Positions 54,596-62,088 of a DNA stretch of 64,000 nucleotides are shown here, in pieces. The stretch's first letter is position 1. Each line of letters starts with the position of its first letter. Under the pieces are notes generated by a model, which did not search any database, was not told the origin of the DNA, and worked only from the letters and a program-made list of their open reading frames with translations. The translations under genes and the position numbers were made by a program. This stretch comes from UBA11612 sp963662375 (GTDB lineage: Bacteria > Pseudomonadota > Alphaproteobacteria > Rhodospirillales > Rhodospirillaceae). The stretch is from NCBI GenBank assembly GCA_963662375.2, contig CAXXRP010000004.1, positions 88,491-152,490 on the forward strand. The letters are read 5' to 3'.

Positions 54596-54603
54596 GCCTT
54601 TTC
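54596..54603. repeat. Left copy of the 8-bp target-site duplication
   Basis: GCCTTTTC directly before the left terminal repeat; identical to 57360-57367. Perfect identity suggests a fairly recent insertion. Confidence 0.85.
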
Positions 54604-54618
54604 GGTGCTGTCCTAATT
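54604..54618 (+). repeat. Left terminal inverted repeat
   Basis: GGTGCTGTCCTAATT. It pairs with the right repeat at 57345-57359 with two mismatches. Confidence 0.85.
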
Positions 54619-54632
54619 CAGGGCTCAGTGTC

Positions 54633-55442
54633 CTAAGTTAGTAAGTCGAATAGGTCTCCGGTGGATTGCTGCGGAGGGTAAAACAGCCCGACGATAATCC
54701 ATGACTGAGGGAATTGATGCAGATTTCCGACAAAGAAATGTGTGTCGAATTTTTCAATCATCTGGCTTTCGTACCTCTCGCGGATTGCGCTTTGCCACTG
54801 GTCGCCGTAGTCCGCCCGCCACTTCCTGTACGACTGCCCAAGCTCCCAATCCATACACGACATAGAGTGGCCATTGCAGTTTGAATCATTACACAAAAAT
54901 TCGTATTTGAACTTGAACGGTATCTTTTCGAGTTGTGTTTCTGGGGCCTTTTGGAAAAGAGAAAGAGTCTGGTTGAGCTTCGCCAACTCGCTTGGCGTCC
55001 AAACTGCACTCTCTTCCGGCTCGATTACTAATCGCTTAATTTTCCCCGGTTTGAAAACACCTAGTGTTGGGGCGTTTTGTTGGGCGTGTTGTTGTTGGAT
55101 GCTGCACATTGAGGGCCGCAGCAGTGGTTTGATGATGTTTTTTCTTGTGCGCCAGCCGTCAGACGTGGAAAGTTTTTCGATAATTCGAATCGTCTCTAGG
55201 TTCGGAATGAAACTCTCCGGCCTTTGGTCGTTTGTGGCCTTACGAACCTCGGCCTCTATCCATTCATATTTTCTGAACTGCTTATCCTCATCAAGTGATC
55301 GATATGGAAGCGGAAAAAGTCTAATCCACTCTCCTTCATGAGTGACGCCAGCGGTGCACGAGACCTCAACCCCCCTGGTTGCAGGGACAGGGTAAGTTCG
55401 GACAGTGATCAGAATTTTTTTCTTAGCACCTAAAACTGCCAT
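54633..55442 (-). CDS. Transposon passenger: uncharacterised C-C-H-DWE protein, partner of DUF488
   Basis: A 269-residue protein that I cannot name. The N-terminal half looks like a beta-rich domain: KILITVRTYPVPATRGVEVS, then CTAGVTHEGEWIRLFPLPYR and KYEWIEAEV. The C-terminal half has a striking cluster, Cys184, Cys189, His192 and Cys196 followed by Asp198-Trp199-Glu200 (CNDSNCNGHSMSCMDWELG), which could be a metal site with an acidic catalytic pair. It ends FFVGNLHQFPQSWIIVGLFY. Similar proteins recur beside DUF488 genes in other genomes as I recall, so the pair is probably functional. ATG 55442 has a strong GGGGAGAGG site and starts 11 bases after the DUF488 stop. Confidence 0.75.
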   Translation of the reverse strand: MAVLGAKKKILITVRTYPVPATRGVEVSCTAGVTHEGEWIRLFPLPYRSLDEDKQFRKYEWIEAEVRKATNDQRPESFIPNLETIRIIEKLSTSDGWRTRKNIIKPLLRPSMCSIQQQHAQQNAPTLGVFKPGKIKRLVIEPEESAVWTPSELAKLNQTLSLFQKAPETQLEKIPFKFKYEFLCNDSNCNGHSMSCMDWELGQSYRKWRADYGDQWQSAIRERYESQMIEKFDTHFFVGNLHQFPQSWIIVGLFYPPQQSTGDLFDLLT

Positions 55443-55452
55443 CACCTCTCCC

Positions 55453-55971
55453 CTAGAAGTCGTAACCCTGCAATCCATGTTTCTCTAACGCTATGAAAAT
55501 CCGGTGCCTGTGGCATTCCTCTGGATCGTGCTCCATGCACATCATCGCCGTTGGATGCTCCAGATTCAGAAACCAATGCAGGTTTCTCTTGAAATAACGA
55601 TCTACGACGTGTGAATCATACCACTCCCAAATCGAGTCCCTCGTTCCAGTGCTAATTGCTCTTGCACGGATATCTTTCGGGACACCCAAATGAGGACAAT
55701 GTATGTATGTAATTCCACCTATCTTCACCCTCTTACTGAAATTGTTCCGACTCAATTCTGGCCGGTACATACTCAGCGGTGTATAACGCACATCCAATAG
55801 GGTTTTTACTCCCGTGCTTTGCAGCACATTCAGCAGTTCCTCTAATTTCCGCCCCTCGTATCCAAATGTAAAAAAGTCTGCCTGCTCAGGCATCCTTGCT
55901 TCGTTCCAACGCAACTTACTTTCCACGCGTTCGCGCACCGTTTTTGTTGGTAGTCTCAGCGGGCGTTTCAT
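55453..55971 (-). CDS. Transposon passenger: DUF488 family protein
   Basis: A 172-residue DUF488 protein. The family core is FFTFGYEGRKLEELLNVLQS, then VKTLLDVRYTPLSMYRPELS (Asp-Val-Arg motif at about residues 60-62), ITYIHCPHLGVPKDIRARAI, and the conserved MCMEHDPEECHRHRIF near residues 144-159. DUF488 is widespread, often in mobile or defence-like contexts; its biochemistry is not settled, and a nucleic-acid or nucleotide role is only a suggestion. Start ATG 55971 has a weak site; an internal ATG at 55893 lies just before the conserved domain. Same operon as the DWE gene. Confidence 0.85.
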   Translation of the reverse strand: MKRPLRLPTKTVRERVESKLRWNEARMPEQADFFTFGYEGRKLEELLNVLQSTGVKTLLDVRYTPLSMYRPELSRNNFSKRVKIGGITYIHCPHLGVPKDIRARAISTGTRDSIWEWYDSHVVDRYFKRNLHWFLNLEHPTAMMCMEHDPEECHRHRIFIALEKHGLQGYDF

Positions 55972-56022
55972 TTGATATGCACCAGTGAATTGTTCCGTGT
56001 GCGTCTCGTTCGCGTTTTAACC

Positions 56023-56322
56023 CTATATCAGCCTCCTTTGGTTGATCTTTCGAACCCATTTATTATTTGGAAAGGCCTGGGGTAACCGCGCGGCCGTCCG
56101 GACCTCTGTCCACGTTATCGGTCGCCCTGCTTTCTTGAGCGCGGCAGACACCGCCTTGCGGAAAGTCTCATAGCTTGTCGCACTTTTGCGCGGCTTGGCC
56201 CAATATGGACTCTTGCACTTCGGGCACACCAGCGGACCATCGTCGCTTTCTGTGCGGGGTATCCACTCATGATCGCAGCGTTCGCAGCGGAACCCCATAA
56301 CGGTAATCGGGACGCGGGCCAA
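56023..56322 (-). CDS. Transposon-borne zinc-ribbon protein, possible regulator
   Basis: A 99-residue protein with an N-terminal zinc ribbon (FRCERCDHEWIPR and LVCPKCKSPYWAKPRK, a C2-C2 arrangement) and a C-terminal helical part RPITWTEVRTAARLPQAFPN and NKWVRKINQRR that could be a winged or helical DNA-binding segment. GAGGAG at 56332-56337 precedes a TTG start at 56322; ATG 56298 is the alternative. It is divergent from the transposase and upstream of the DUF488 pair, so it may be the first gene of a minus-strand operon. Confidence 0.7.
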   Translation of the reverse strand: MARVPITVMGFRCERCDHEWIPRTESDDGPLVCPKCKSPYWAKPRKSATSYETFRKAVSAALKKAGRPITWTEVRTAARLPQAFPNNKWVRKINQRRLI

Positions 56323-56337
56323 TTCGTCAACTCCTCA

Positions 56338-56430
56338 ACTGTATACCGCCCTAAGTATACCTATGAAATATATCCTTTGCAAAGTATAATTATCCGGTAT
56401 ATACTTATGAAGGTATATAAAAAGATAAAA
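56338..56430. promoter_or_regulatory. A/T-rich divergent control region with five GTATA boxes
   Basis: Between the zinc-ribbon gene and the transposase, GTATA-containing boxes occur at 56341, 56355, 56384, 56397 and 56413. Two are perfect palindromes of the form GTATAC and one is GTATATAC. Spacing is irregular (14, 29, 13 and 16). The region is much richer in A/T than the surrounding chromosome. An operator for a dimeric repressor controlling both directions is the natural reading. Confidence 0.5.
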
Positions 56431-56436
56431 GAACCT

Positions 56437-57324
56437 ATGAGCATCCTCTCACTTGATAAGAAAATCCAAGCGATTGCCGCCCTCACGGAAGGTGTCAGCA
56501 TTCGTGCTACTGAACGCCTTACCGACATTCACCGTGACACAATTATGCGTTTAGGCGTTCGCGTCGGCGAAGGCTGCGCCCGTCTGCATGACCAAATCAT
56601 CCGCAATGTACAGGTTGCACATATCGAGCTAGACGAAGTTTGGAGCTTCGTGGGTAAGAAGCAAAAGCGCGTCACCCATGACGACGGCGCGAACGTCGGA
56701 GACCAATACTTATTCACAGCCCTAGACGCGACCGGCAAGGCGATCCTTAGCTACACGGTTGGCAAACGCACGGCAGAGAACACACAGGCTTTCGTCGCCG
56801 ATCTTCGTGAGCGGGTTATCAATCGGCCAACCATCTCTTCCGATGCCTTCAACGCCTACCCGGAGGCAGTCGAATTAGCTTTTGGTGCAGACGTTGATTA
56901 CGGCCAAATTCAGAAAGTATTCGCTGGTGAGCTAGGCCCTGACGCAGCCCGGAAGTACTCACCGGGCCAAGTAGAAGGTGTAAACTATCGCCGCGTTTCT
57001 GGTGACCCTAATCGAATATGCACAAGCTATGTCGAACGTTCTAATCTGACCGTTCGGATGCAATCCCGGCGCTTTACACGCTTGACCAATGGCTTTAGCA
57101 AGAAGCTGCGGAACCATAAGGCTGCAATCTCACTGTTCATCGCTCACTATAACTTTTACCGAGTTCATGAAACCATCCGAATGACGCCAGCAATGATGTT
57201 AGGTGTGACGGATCACATTTGGTCAATTGCTGAACTAATTGACGCAGCAACTTGTCGTGAGGCTCCTGAACCGGCTGGTCGCCGCGTTGGGCGTTTACGG
57301 GTCATTGATGGTGGATTGTCCTAG
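56437..57324 (+). CDS. IS1/IS1595-type DDE transposase
   Basis: A 295-residue transposase. An N-terminal helix-turn-helix (KKIQAIAALTEGVSIRATER) precedes an RNase H-like catalytic core. The likely triad is Asp66 in IELDEVWSF, Asp136 in ISSDAFNAYPEAVE and Glu200 in CTSYVERSNLTVRMQSRRF. The C-terminal ISLFIAHYNFYRVHETIRMT is typical of transposases labelled IS1-like in databases; the 8-bp duplication also fits IS1595-type elements. ATG 56437 is chosen from the helix-turn-helix, with an in-frame ATG at 56407 as an alternative. The frame is complete, so the element may still move. Confidence 0.9.
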   Translation: MSILSLDKKIQAIAALTEGVSIRATERLTDIHRDTIMRLGVRVGEGCARLHDQIIRNVQVAHIELDEVWSFVGKKQKRVTHDDGANVGDQYLFTALDATGKAILSYTVGKRTAENTQAFVADLRERVINRPTISSDAFNAYPEAVELAFGADVDYGQIQKVFAGELGPDAARKYSPGQVEGVNYRRVSGDPNRICTSYVERSNLTVRMQSRRFTRLTNGFSKKLRNHKAAISLFIAHYNFYRVHETIRMTPAMMLGVTDHIWSIAELIDAATCREAPEPAGRRVGRLRVIDGGLS

Positions 57325-57342
57325 TTTGAGGCTATGGGTGTC

Positions 57343-57801
57343 CTAAATAGGACAGTACCGCCTTTTCTCTTTGACAACCGGTTGCGGAACCTCTGATGAA
57401 ACGGCGGTAATAATCACCACCGCTTCAGCAATGGGGTACTCATCGGATATGGACAAGTCCACCTGCGCTCTCATGCCGGGTGGCGTCAACGCCGCAAGTC
57501 GTTTCGCAGCACCGCCGTTCATCACGACTGTCGGCTTCCCAGTGGAAAGGTTCACGACACCGAGGCCCCGCCAATATACACCCCGCCTGAAACCGGTGCC
57601 AAGCGCCTTGGCCGCAGCTTCTTTTGCCGCGTAGCGTTTTGCCAAAGTCGTGGCGTACGAATTTCCCGCTCCTCGTCGGCCTTCCGCTTTTTCACGTTCC
57701 ACATCCGTATAGATGCGATTAATAAAACGGTCGCCGAATCGTGCGATCGTTTTTTCGATACGTCGGATATCGATGAGATCATTGCCAATGCCGAGGATCA
57801 T
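57343..57801 (-). CDS. acpS: Holo-ACP synthase, C-terminus altered by a transposon insertion
   Basis: AcpS attaches phosphopantetheine to acyl carrier protein. The essential residues are in MILGIGNDLIDIRRIEKTI and FAKRYAAKEAAAKALGTGF-type LAKRYAAKEAAAKALG, and the C-terminal DLSISDEYPIAEAVVIITAV completes the fold. After that the last residues RYCPI and the stop come from the right terminal repeat of the adjoining transposon. The folded domain is complete, so the protein should work with a short foreign tail. ATG 57801 overlaps the pdxJ stop. Confidence 0.93.
   Translation of the reverse strand: MILGIGNDLIDIRRIEKTIARFGDRFINRIYTDVEREKAEGRRGAGNSYATTLAKRYAAKEAAAKALGTGFRRGVYWRGLGVVNLSTGKPTVVMNGGAAKRLAALTPPGMRAQVDLSISDEYPIAEAVVIITAVSSEVPQPVVKEKRRYCPI
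57345..57359 (-). repeat. Right terminal inverted repeat
   Basis: Read inward it is GGTACTGTCCTATTT. It supplies the last codons and, one base further in, the stop codon of acpS. Confidence 0.85.
57360..57367. repeat. Right copy of the 8-bp target-site duplication
   Basis: GCCTTTTC directly after the right terminal repeat, inside the 3' end of acpS. Confidence 0.85.
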
Positions 57802-58580
57802 GTCACACCACCACGCACGGCCACGGTCGTCCGAGCCGCATCCATAATCTTACGCATACGCTGAACAGCTGCTTTGAAGCCAATAAATATGGCCTCTCCG
57901 ACTAAAAAATGGCCGATATTCAATTCCGCCAATGTGGGAATAGCTGCAATGGGTTCTACCGTATCGTAACTCAAGCCATGGCCAGCATGACACTCCAGTC
58001 CTATTTTGACGGCATGCGCAGCGACCTTCTGTATTCTTGCCAGGTGCCAATCCCGTTCGGGTCCGGGCTGGGAATCGCAATATGCGCCAGTATGGAGTTC
58101 CACCACTGGAGCCCGCAAACTTTTGGCTGCATCCAACTGCCGTTCGTCTGGTTCAATGAACATCGAAACTCGTGCACCAGCGCCCGTTAGCTGACTAACA
58201 AACCGCGCCAAGTGATTGTGACCGGCGACCACGTCGAGCCCGCCCTCGGTGGTGCGCTCCTGCCGTTTCTCGGGCACTAGACATACGGCATGTGGCTTAT
58301 GTCGAAGCGCGATAGCAAGCATCTCGTCTGTGGCCGCCATCTCCAAATTGAGCGGAATGCTCAAATCGTTCATCAGTTTCTCGATGTCTCTGTCTGAGAT
58401 ATGGCGCCGATCTTCCCGGAGATGGGCTGTTATTCCATCCGCGCCAGCCTCGGCGGCCAGCAACGCCGCGCGGACAGGGTCAGAGTGCACCCCGCCGCGA
58501 ACATTTCTTACGGTCGCCACGTGATCAACGTTAACGCCAAGTCGGAGGTATGGCGATGGCCCCTCTTGAGCACCCTTCAT
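57798..58580 (-). CDS. pdxJ: Pyridoxine 5'-phosphate synthase
   Basis: PdxJ closes the ring of pyridoxine 5'-phosphate, the vitamin B6 precursor. The TIM barrel (260 residues) starts LRLGVNVDHVATVRNVRGG and includes ADGITAHLREDRRHISDRDI, RVSMFIEPDERQLDAAKSL, VELHTGAYC and GLECHAGHGLSYDTVEPIAA. It is coupled to DUF2062 upstream and acpS downstream by overlaps. Its product serves GlyA and Dat. Confidence 0.96.
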   Translation of the reverse strand: MKGAQEGPSPYLRLGVNVDHVATVRNVRGGVHSDPVRAALLAAEAGADGITAHLREDRRHISDRDIEKLMNDLSIPLNLEMAATDEMLAIALRHKPHAVCLVPEKRQERTTEGGLDVVAGHNHLARFVSQLTGAGARVSMFIEPDERQLDAAKSLRAPVVELHTGAYCDSQPGPERDWHLARIQKVAAHAVKIGLECHAGHGLSYDTVEPIAAIPTLAELNIGHFLVGEAIFIGFKAAVQRMRKIMDAARTTVAVRGGVT

Positions 58581-59176
58581 CGGCCACTTTCCGCCGAAAC
58601 ATAGTGATCACCGCGTACCATTTTTCGGGTTTGCCGTATCTTGCGGACCGCGCGGACAGGCTTGAGCACGACATAGTAGCTCAAAATGCCGGCGATAATC
58701 GCAACAGGTATACTGCCGACAAACATCGGCAGAAACGTCGGCATAACCTGATCAACAAAAAGGTCGCCGTCAAACATACGAACTGAACGGTAGAGACCGC
58801 CAAACATCCGCAAAAATGGCTGCTCACCTTCAACAACTGTATCGACATCCAAAAATACCTTACCGATCTCGTACGTCCCAACCCATATAAAAGGAAATGT
58901 CCACGGATTCCCAACCACAGTCCCAATCGCCGCGGCGATAATGCTGCCCCTAAGCAACCAAGCTAAGAACGCCGATAGAATGAAGTGAAAAGCCATAAGC
59001 GGCATCATCGACGCCGCTGCTCCGCAAGCAAATCCCATTGCGATACTCTCCGGAGTACCGGGAATGCGTTTCAGCCGATGCCAGTAATAGGAGATCGCCC
59101 GGCGCCAACCCATTTTTGGCCAGACGAGGCTAATAAATAGTTCATACAGCGGGCGAGGCGTGTGGCGTTTAAACAT
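58577..59176 (-). CDS. DUF2062 membrane protein
   Basis: A 199-residue protein of the DUF2062 family, with hydrophobic helices around AMGFACGAAASMMPLMAFHF and GSIIAAAIGTVVGNPWTFPF, and again near VGSIPVAIIAGILSYYVVL. The P-T-F/W-x-F motif after GNP is typical. No activity is known. Alphaproteobacteria commonly place it between the rsh gene and pdxJ, as here. Confidence 0.9.
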   Translation of the reverse strand: MFKRHTPRPLYELFISLVWPKMGWRRAISYYWHRLKRIPGTPESIAMGFACGAAASMMPLMAFHFILSAFLAWLLRGSIIAAAIGTVVGNPWTFPFIWVGTYEIGKVFLDVDTVVEGEQPFLRMFGGLYRSVRMFDGDLFVDQVMPTFLPMFVGSIPVAIIAGILSYYVVLKPVRAVRKIRQTRKMVRGDHYVSAESGR

Positions 59177-59193
59177 GTCAGTAACGGCCTCCG

Positions 59194-61356
59194 TTAGCCG
59201 CGAGCCCGCTCCACAGAGTTGATGGTATGCGTCGCCCGCAGTGCAGCGATTACATTGGTAAGATGTTTTACGCCGCGCACTTCAATATCGAGAGTCATAT
59301 CAAAGAATTCCGGCGAGCGATTGACAATTTTCAAGTTTGAAATATTCCCCAGATTCCGCGCGATAACCGTGGATAATTCCCCCAGGCTTCCCGGTTCATT
59401 CGCGACGACCAGGTTGATGCGGCCGATATGGATATCCTTATCCTTCTCCGCGTCCCAGGCCAAGTCGATCCAACGGTCGGGTTTATCCGTGTAACCATCA
59501 AGCTTTTCACAATCGATAGTGTGGATCTCCACGCCGCGCCCATCGGCGACTATTCCGACAATTCGGTCTCCCGGCAATGGATGGCAGCAGGCGGGAATGT
59601 GAACCGCCATTCCAGGCGTCAATCCGCGAATCGCTACTGCAATGCCTCTATCCTGGGACTGTTTAAGGCGCGCCTGCGACAGGTTGACGACCTTCTCATC
59701 TCCGCTGTCCCGTACGCCAGGGTAGACGGCAATGAGAACCTCGCGGCCGATAAGTCTGCCTTCGCCTACTCGTACGTAAAGATCGTCGAGCGTCTCAGCA
59801 CCGAACTTATCGATAATTCCTTTGAGCCCTTTCTCCGTAAGCTCATAGCCCTCTTTTGTGAACGTCTTCCCAATAATTTCCTGCCCAAGCTTGATGTATT
59901 CCTCACGTGCCTCCGCGCGGAACCGGCGGCGGATATGAGCGCGCGCCTTACCGGTAACAATAAAACCCTCCCACTCAGGTGACGGCTTCTGGGCCGAAGA
60001 GGTTACCACCTCCACCTGATCTCCGTTTTGCAGACGGGTTCGCAACGGCACGATACGGCCATTTACCTTTGCACCGACACAGGTGTTTCCCACCTCGGTG
60101 TGTACCGCGTAGGCAAAATCCACTGGACTTGCCCCCCGCGGCAGGGCGATCAAATCGCCTTTCGGCGTAAAGCAGAACACCTGATCTTGAAACATTTCGA
60201 GTTTCGTATGCTCAAGAAATTCCTGCGGTGTCTGAGCATGCTCAAGTATGTCGAGAAGTTCCCGAAGCCACGAATATTGCCGACCCCCCATCGGTTCCAA
60301 CTCGTTGGCCCCAAAGAGGTCCGATGTCTTGTAGCGCCAGTGCGCGGCAACACCCAGTTCCGCAATTTCATGCATCTGGTGCGTGCGAATCTGAATTTCG
60401 ATACGGTGCTTTTGCGGTCCAATTATCGACGTATGAATTGAACAATATCCATTTCGCTTTGGCGTAGAAATATAATCCTTAAACCTGCCGGGCACCGTTG
60501 GATACGCTGTATGAACCACACCCAAGATGTGATAGCAGTCCTCCACTGTATCGACCATGATCCGGAAGGCCATGATGTCGGAAAGCTGCTCGAAACTCAC
60601 GTCCTTGATCTGCATCTTTCGCCATATGGAATAAGGCGTTTTTTCCCGGCCTGATACGTACCCTTTCACATCGGCCTTCGCAAAAACCTGGTCCAACTCG
60701 TCCATGACCTTCACAACCAATTCGCCACCGTGCAGCTCCAAAAAACGCAACCGCGTTAGAATGGAGGTCCGAACTTCAGGGTGAAGCTCAGCAAACGCCA
60801 AGTCCTCCAACGCCGTTTTGACTTCCTGCATGCCAATGCGTTCAGCCAACGGCGCATAAATCTCCATGGTCTCCATGGCGATCGCCCGACGCTTAGCCGT
60901 ATCAGAAATAAAATTTAAGGTGCGCATGTTGTGCAAGCGATCCGCAAGCTTGACCATAAGCACGCGTATATCCTCGGACATGGCCAGTACAAACTTGCGG
61001 AAATTTTCCGCTTGCTTGGTCTCCATGCTTTGGATCTGAATCCTGGTCAGTTTGGTGACGCCGTCAACCAACCGTGCCGTTTCCTCGCCGAAAAGGTCTT
61101 TCACTTCTTCGAGCGTCGCTTTTGTATCCTCGACGATGTCGTGCAACAGAGCGGTGACGATAGAAGCCGTATCCAGCTTATAGTCCGTTAAAATGCCCGC
61201 TACTTCTATCGGGTGGGAAAAATAGGGGTCGCCAGAGGCCCTCATCTGAGATCCGTGCATTTTCATGGCGTAGACGTAGGCGCGGTTTATCGCGTCCTCA
61301 TCCGCCTCTGGATCATAGGATTTGACACGCTCAACGAGTTCAAATTGGCGCAACAT
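59194..61356 (-). CDS. rsh: Bifunctional (p)ppGpp synthetase/hydrolase
   Basis: This is the single RelA/SpoT homologue usual in alphaproteobacteria, controlling the stringent response. The hydrolase HD domain has SHPIEVAGILTDYKLDTAS and TALLHDIVEDTKATLEEVKD; the synthetase has VSGREKTPYSIWRKMQIKDV-type and RFKDYISTPKRNGYCSIHTS. TGS (LPRGASPVDFAYAVHTEVG), a zinc-finger-like CCHPLPGDRIVGIV and an ACT domain follow. ATG 61356 is preferred, giving 720 residues. It forms the rpoZ-rsh-DUF2062-pdxJ-acpS operon. Confidence 0.96.
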   Translation of the reverse strand: MLRQFELVERVKSYDPEADEDAINRAYVYAMKMHGSQMRASGDPYFSHPIEVAGILTDYKLDTASIVTALLHDIVEDTKATLEEVKDLFGEETARLVDGVTKLTRIQIQSMETKQAENFRKFVLAMSEDIRVLMVKLADRLHNMRTLNFISDTAKRRAIAMETMEIYAPLAERIGMQEVKTALEDLAFAELHPEVRTSILTRLRFLELHGGELVVKVMDELDQVFAKADVKGYVSGREKTPYSIWRKMQIKDVSFEQLSDIMAFRIMVDTVEDCYHILGVVHTAYPTVPGRFKDYISTPKRNGYCSIHTSIIGPQKHRIEIQIRTHQMHEIAELGVAAHWRYKTSDLFGANELEPMGGRQYSWLRELLDILEHAQTPQEFLEHTKLEMFQDQVFCFTPKGDLIALPRGASPVDFAYAVHTEVGNTCVGAKVNGRIVPLRTRLQNGDQVEVVTSSAQKPSPEWEGFIVTGKARAHIRRRFRAEAREEYIKLGQEIIGKTFTKEGYELTEKGLKGIIDKFGAETLDDLYVRVGEGRLIGREVLIAVYPGVRDSGDEKVVNLSQARLKQSQDRGIAVAIRGLTPGMAVHIPACCHPLPGDRIVGIVADGRGVEIHTIDCEKLDGYTDKPDRWIDLAWDAEKDKDIHIGRINLVVANEPGSLGELSTVIARNLGNISNLKIVNRSPEFFDMTLDIEVRGVKHLTNVIAALRATHTINSVERARG

Positions 61357-61475
61357 TAACGGGCCTTCACCAAGCAAATATGGCAAAGACTTTCGACACT
61401 AGTAAGACAGACGTGAGTGTGTGACAGCAGCCGCGCAACGTGTGTGGTCATTTTGCATCCTCACACGTCATAAAG

Positions 61476-61940
61476 TCACCCCTTGCTGTCGTCCTCTTCG
61501 GCATCCTCATAAGCTACGGTCGGATGTTCAACGGCCGCTGCAGGGGGAGAGTTCTCCTCGACGGCAAGCTCATAAGCTACGGTCGGATGTTCAACGGCCG
61601 CTGCAGGGGGAGGCTTCTCCTCGACGGCAAGCTCATCCACGCTCCCGTCGATCCCCGCGAATTCGGGGTCGGACGCCATCGCGTCAAACCCGTCTTCCTC
61701 GGGCTCATCTACCTCCACGTGCCGTTGAAGGCTCTGTACAAGACCGTTGTATAATGCCTCCGGGCTAACCTTGTCCTCGGCGATCTCGCGTAACGCCACC
61801 ACCGGGTTCTTGTCCCGGTCGCGCTCCACCCGCGGTTTCTCCCCTGAAGAGATTTCACGTGATCGCAGCGAAGCTACCATAACCAACTCAAAGGGGTTGG
61901 TTACCTTCTCAACGCAATCTTCGACCGTAACGCGAGCCAT
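61476..61940 (-). CDS. rpoZ: RNA polymerase omega subunit with a repeated C-terminal tail
   Basis: Omega aids RNA polymerase assembly and contributes to the ppGpp site. The conserved N-terminus is MARVTVEDCVEKVTNPFELV, then RDKNPVVALREIAEDKVSPE. From about residue 105 on, a tandem duplication of 21 residues gives the repeat ELAVEE(K/N)xPPAAAVEHPTV twice. This lengthens the protein to 154 residues against about 110-140 in relatives. GAGGA precedes ATG 61940. It is upstream of rsh, the usual order. Confidence 0.93.
   Translation of the reverse strand: MARVTVEDCVEKVTNPFELVMVASLRSREISSGEKPRVERDRDKNPVVALREIAEDKVSPEALYNGLVQSLQRHVEVDEPEEDGFDAMASDPEFAGIDGSVDELAVEEKPPPAAAVEHPTVAYELAVEENSPPAAAVEHPTVAYEDAEEDDSKG
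61506..61631. repeat. 63-bp tandem repeat in rpoZ
   Basis: Two copies (61506-61568 and 61569-61631) with only a few differences near AGAGTT/AGGCTT. A partial third start (CTCAT) follows at 61632. The unit is a multiple of three, so the frame is kept. It looks like a recent slippage duplication. Confidence 0.9.
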
Positions 61941-62088
61941 GATAAGTCCTCACTTTTCAGTAGGGTGCGCTTATTCCGGTTCGAGATCAACGCGCACCGC
62001 CTTGTCGCCCGAACTATATAAGAAACTGGCGTTCAGCTTGAAAGAGGCGCTCTTTTACGCGTAATCGCCCCCTCACTCAAGACCTTGC

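Larger units (their letters stand above)
54604..57359. mobile_element. Complete 2.76 kb IS1/IS1595-type transposon with passenger genes
   Basis: The element is bounded by imperfect terminal inverted repeats. The left end begins GGTGCTGTCCTAATT, the right end (reversed) GGTACTGTCCTATTT, 13 of 15 matching. Both are flanked by the same 8-bp direct repeat GCCTTTTC. Further TGTCCTA copies lie just inside both ends (near 54630, 57318 and 57339), as expected for transposase-binding sites. Contents are a DDE transposase on the plus strand and, on the minus strand, a zinc-ribbon gene, a DUF488 gene and a C-C-H-DWE gene. It interrupts the canonical acpS-lepB spacing and is intact. Confidence 0.9.

Noticed and set aside
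61506..61631. CRISPR-like repeat
   Set aside because: Only two long head-to-tail copies without spacers, inside the rpoZ frame.
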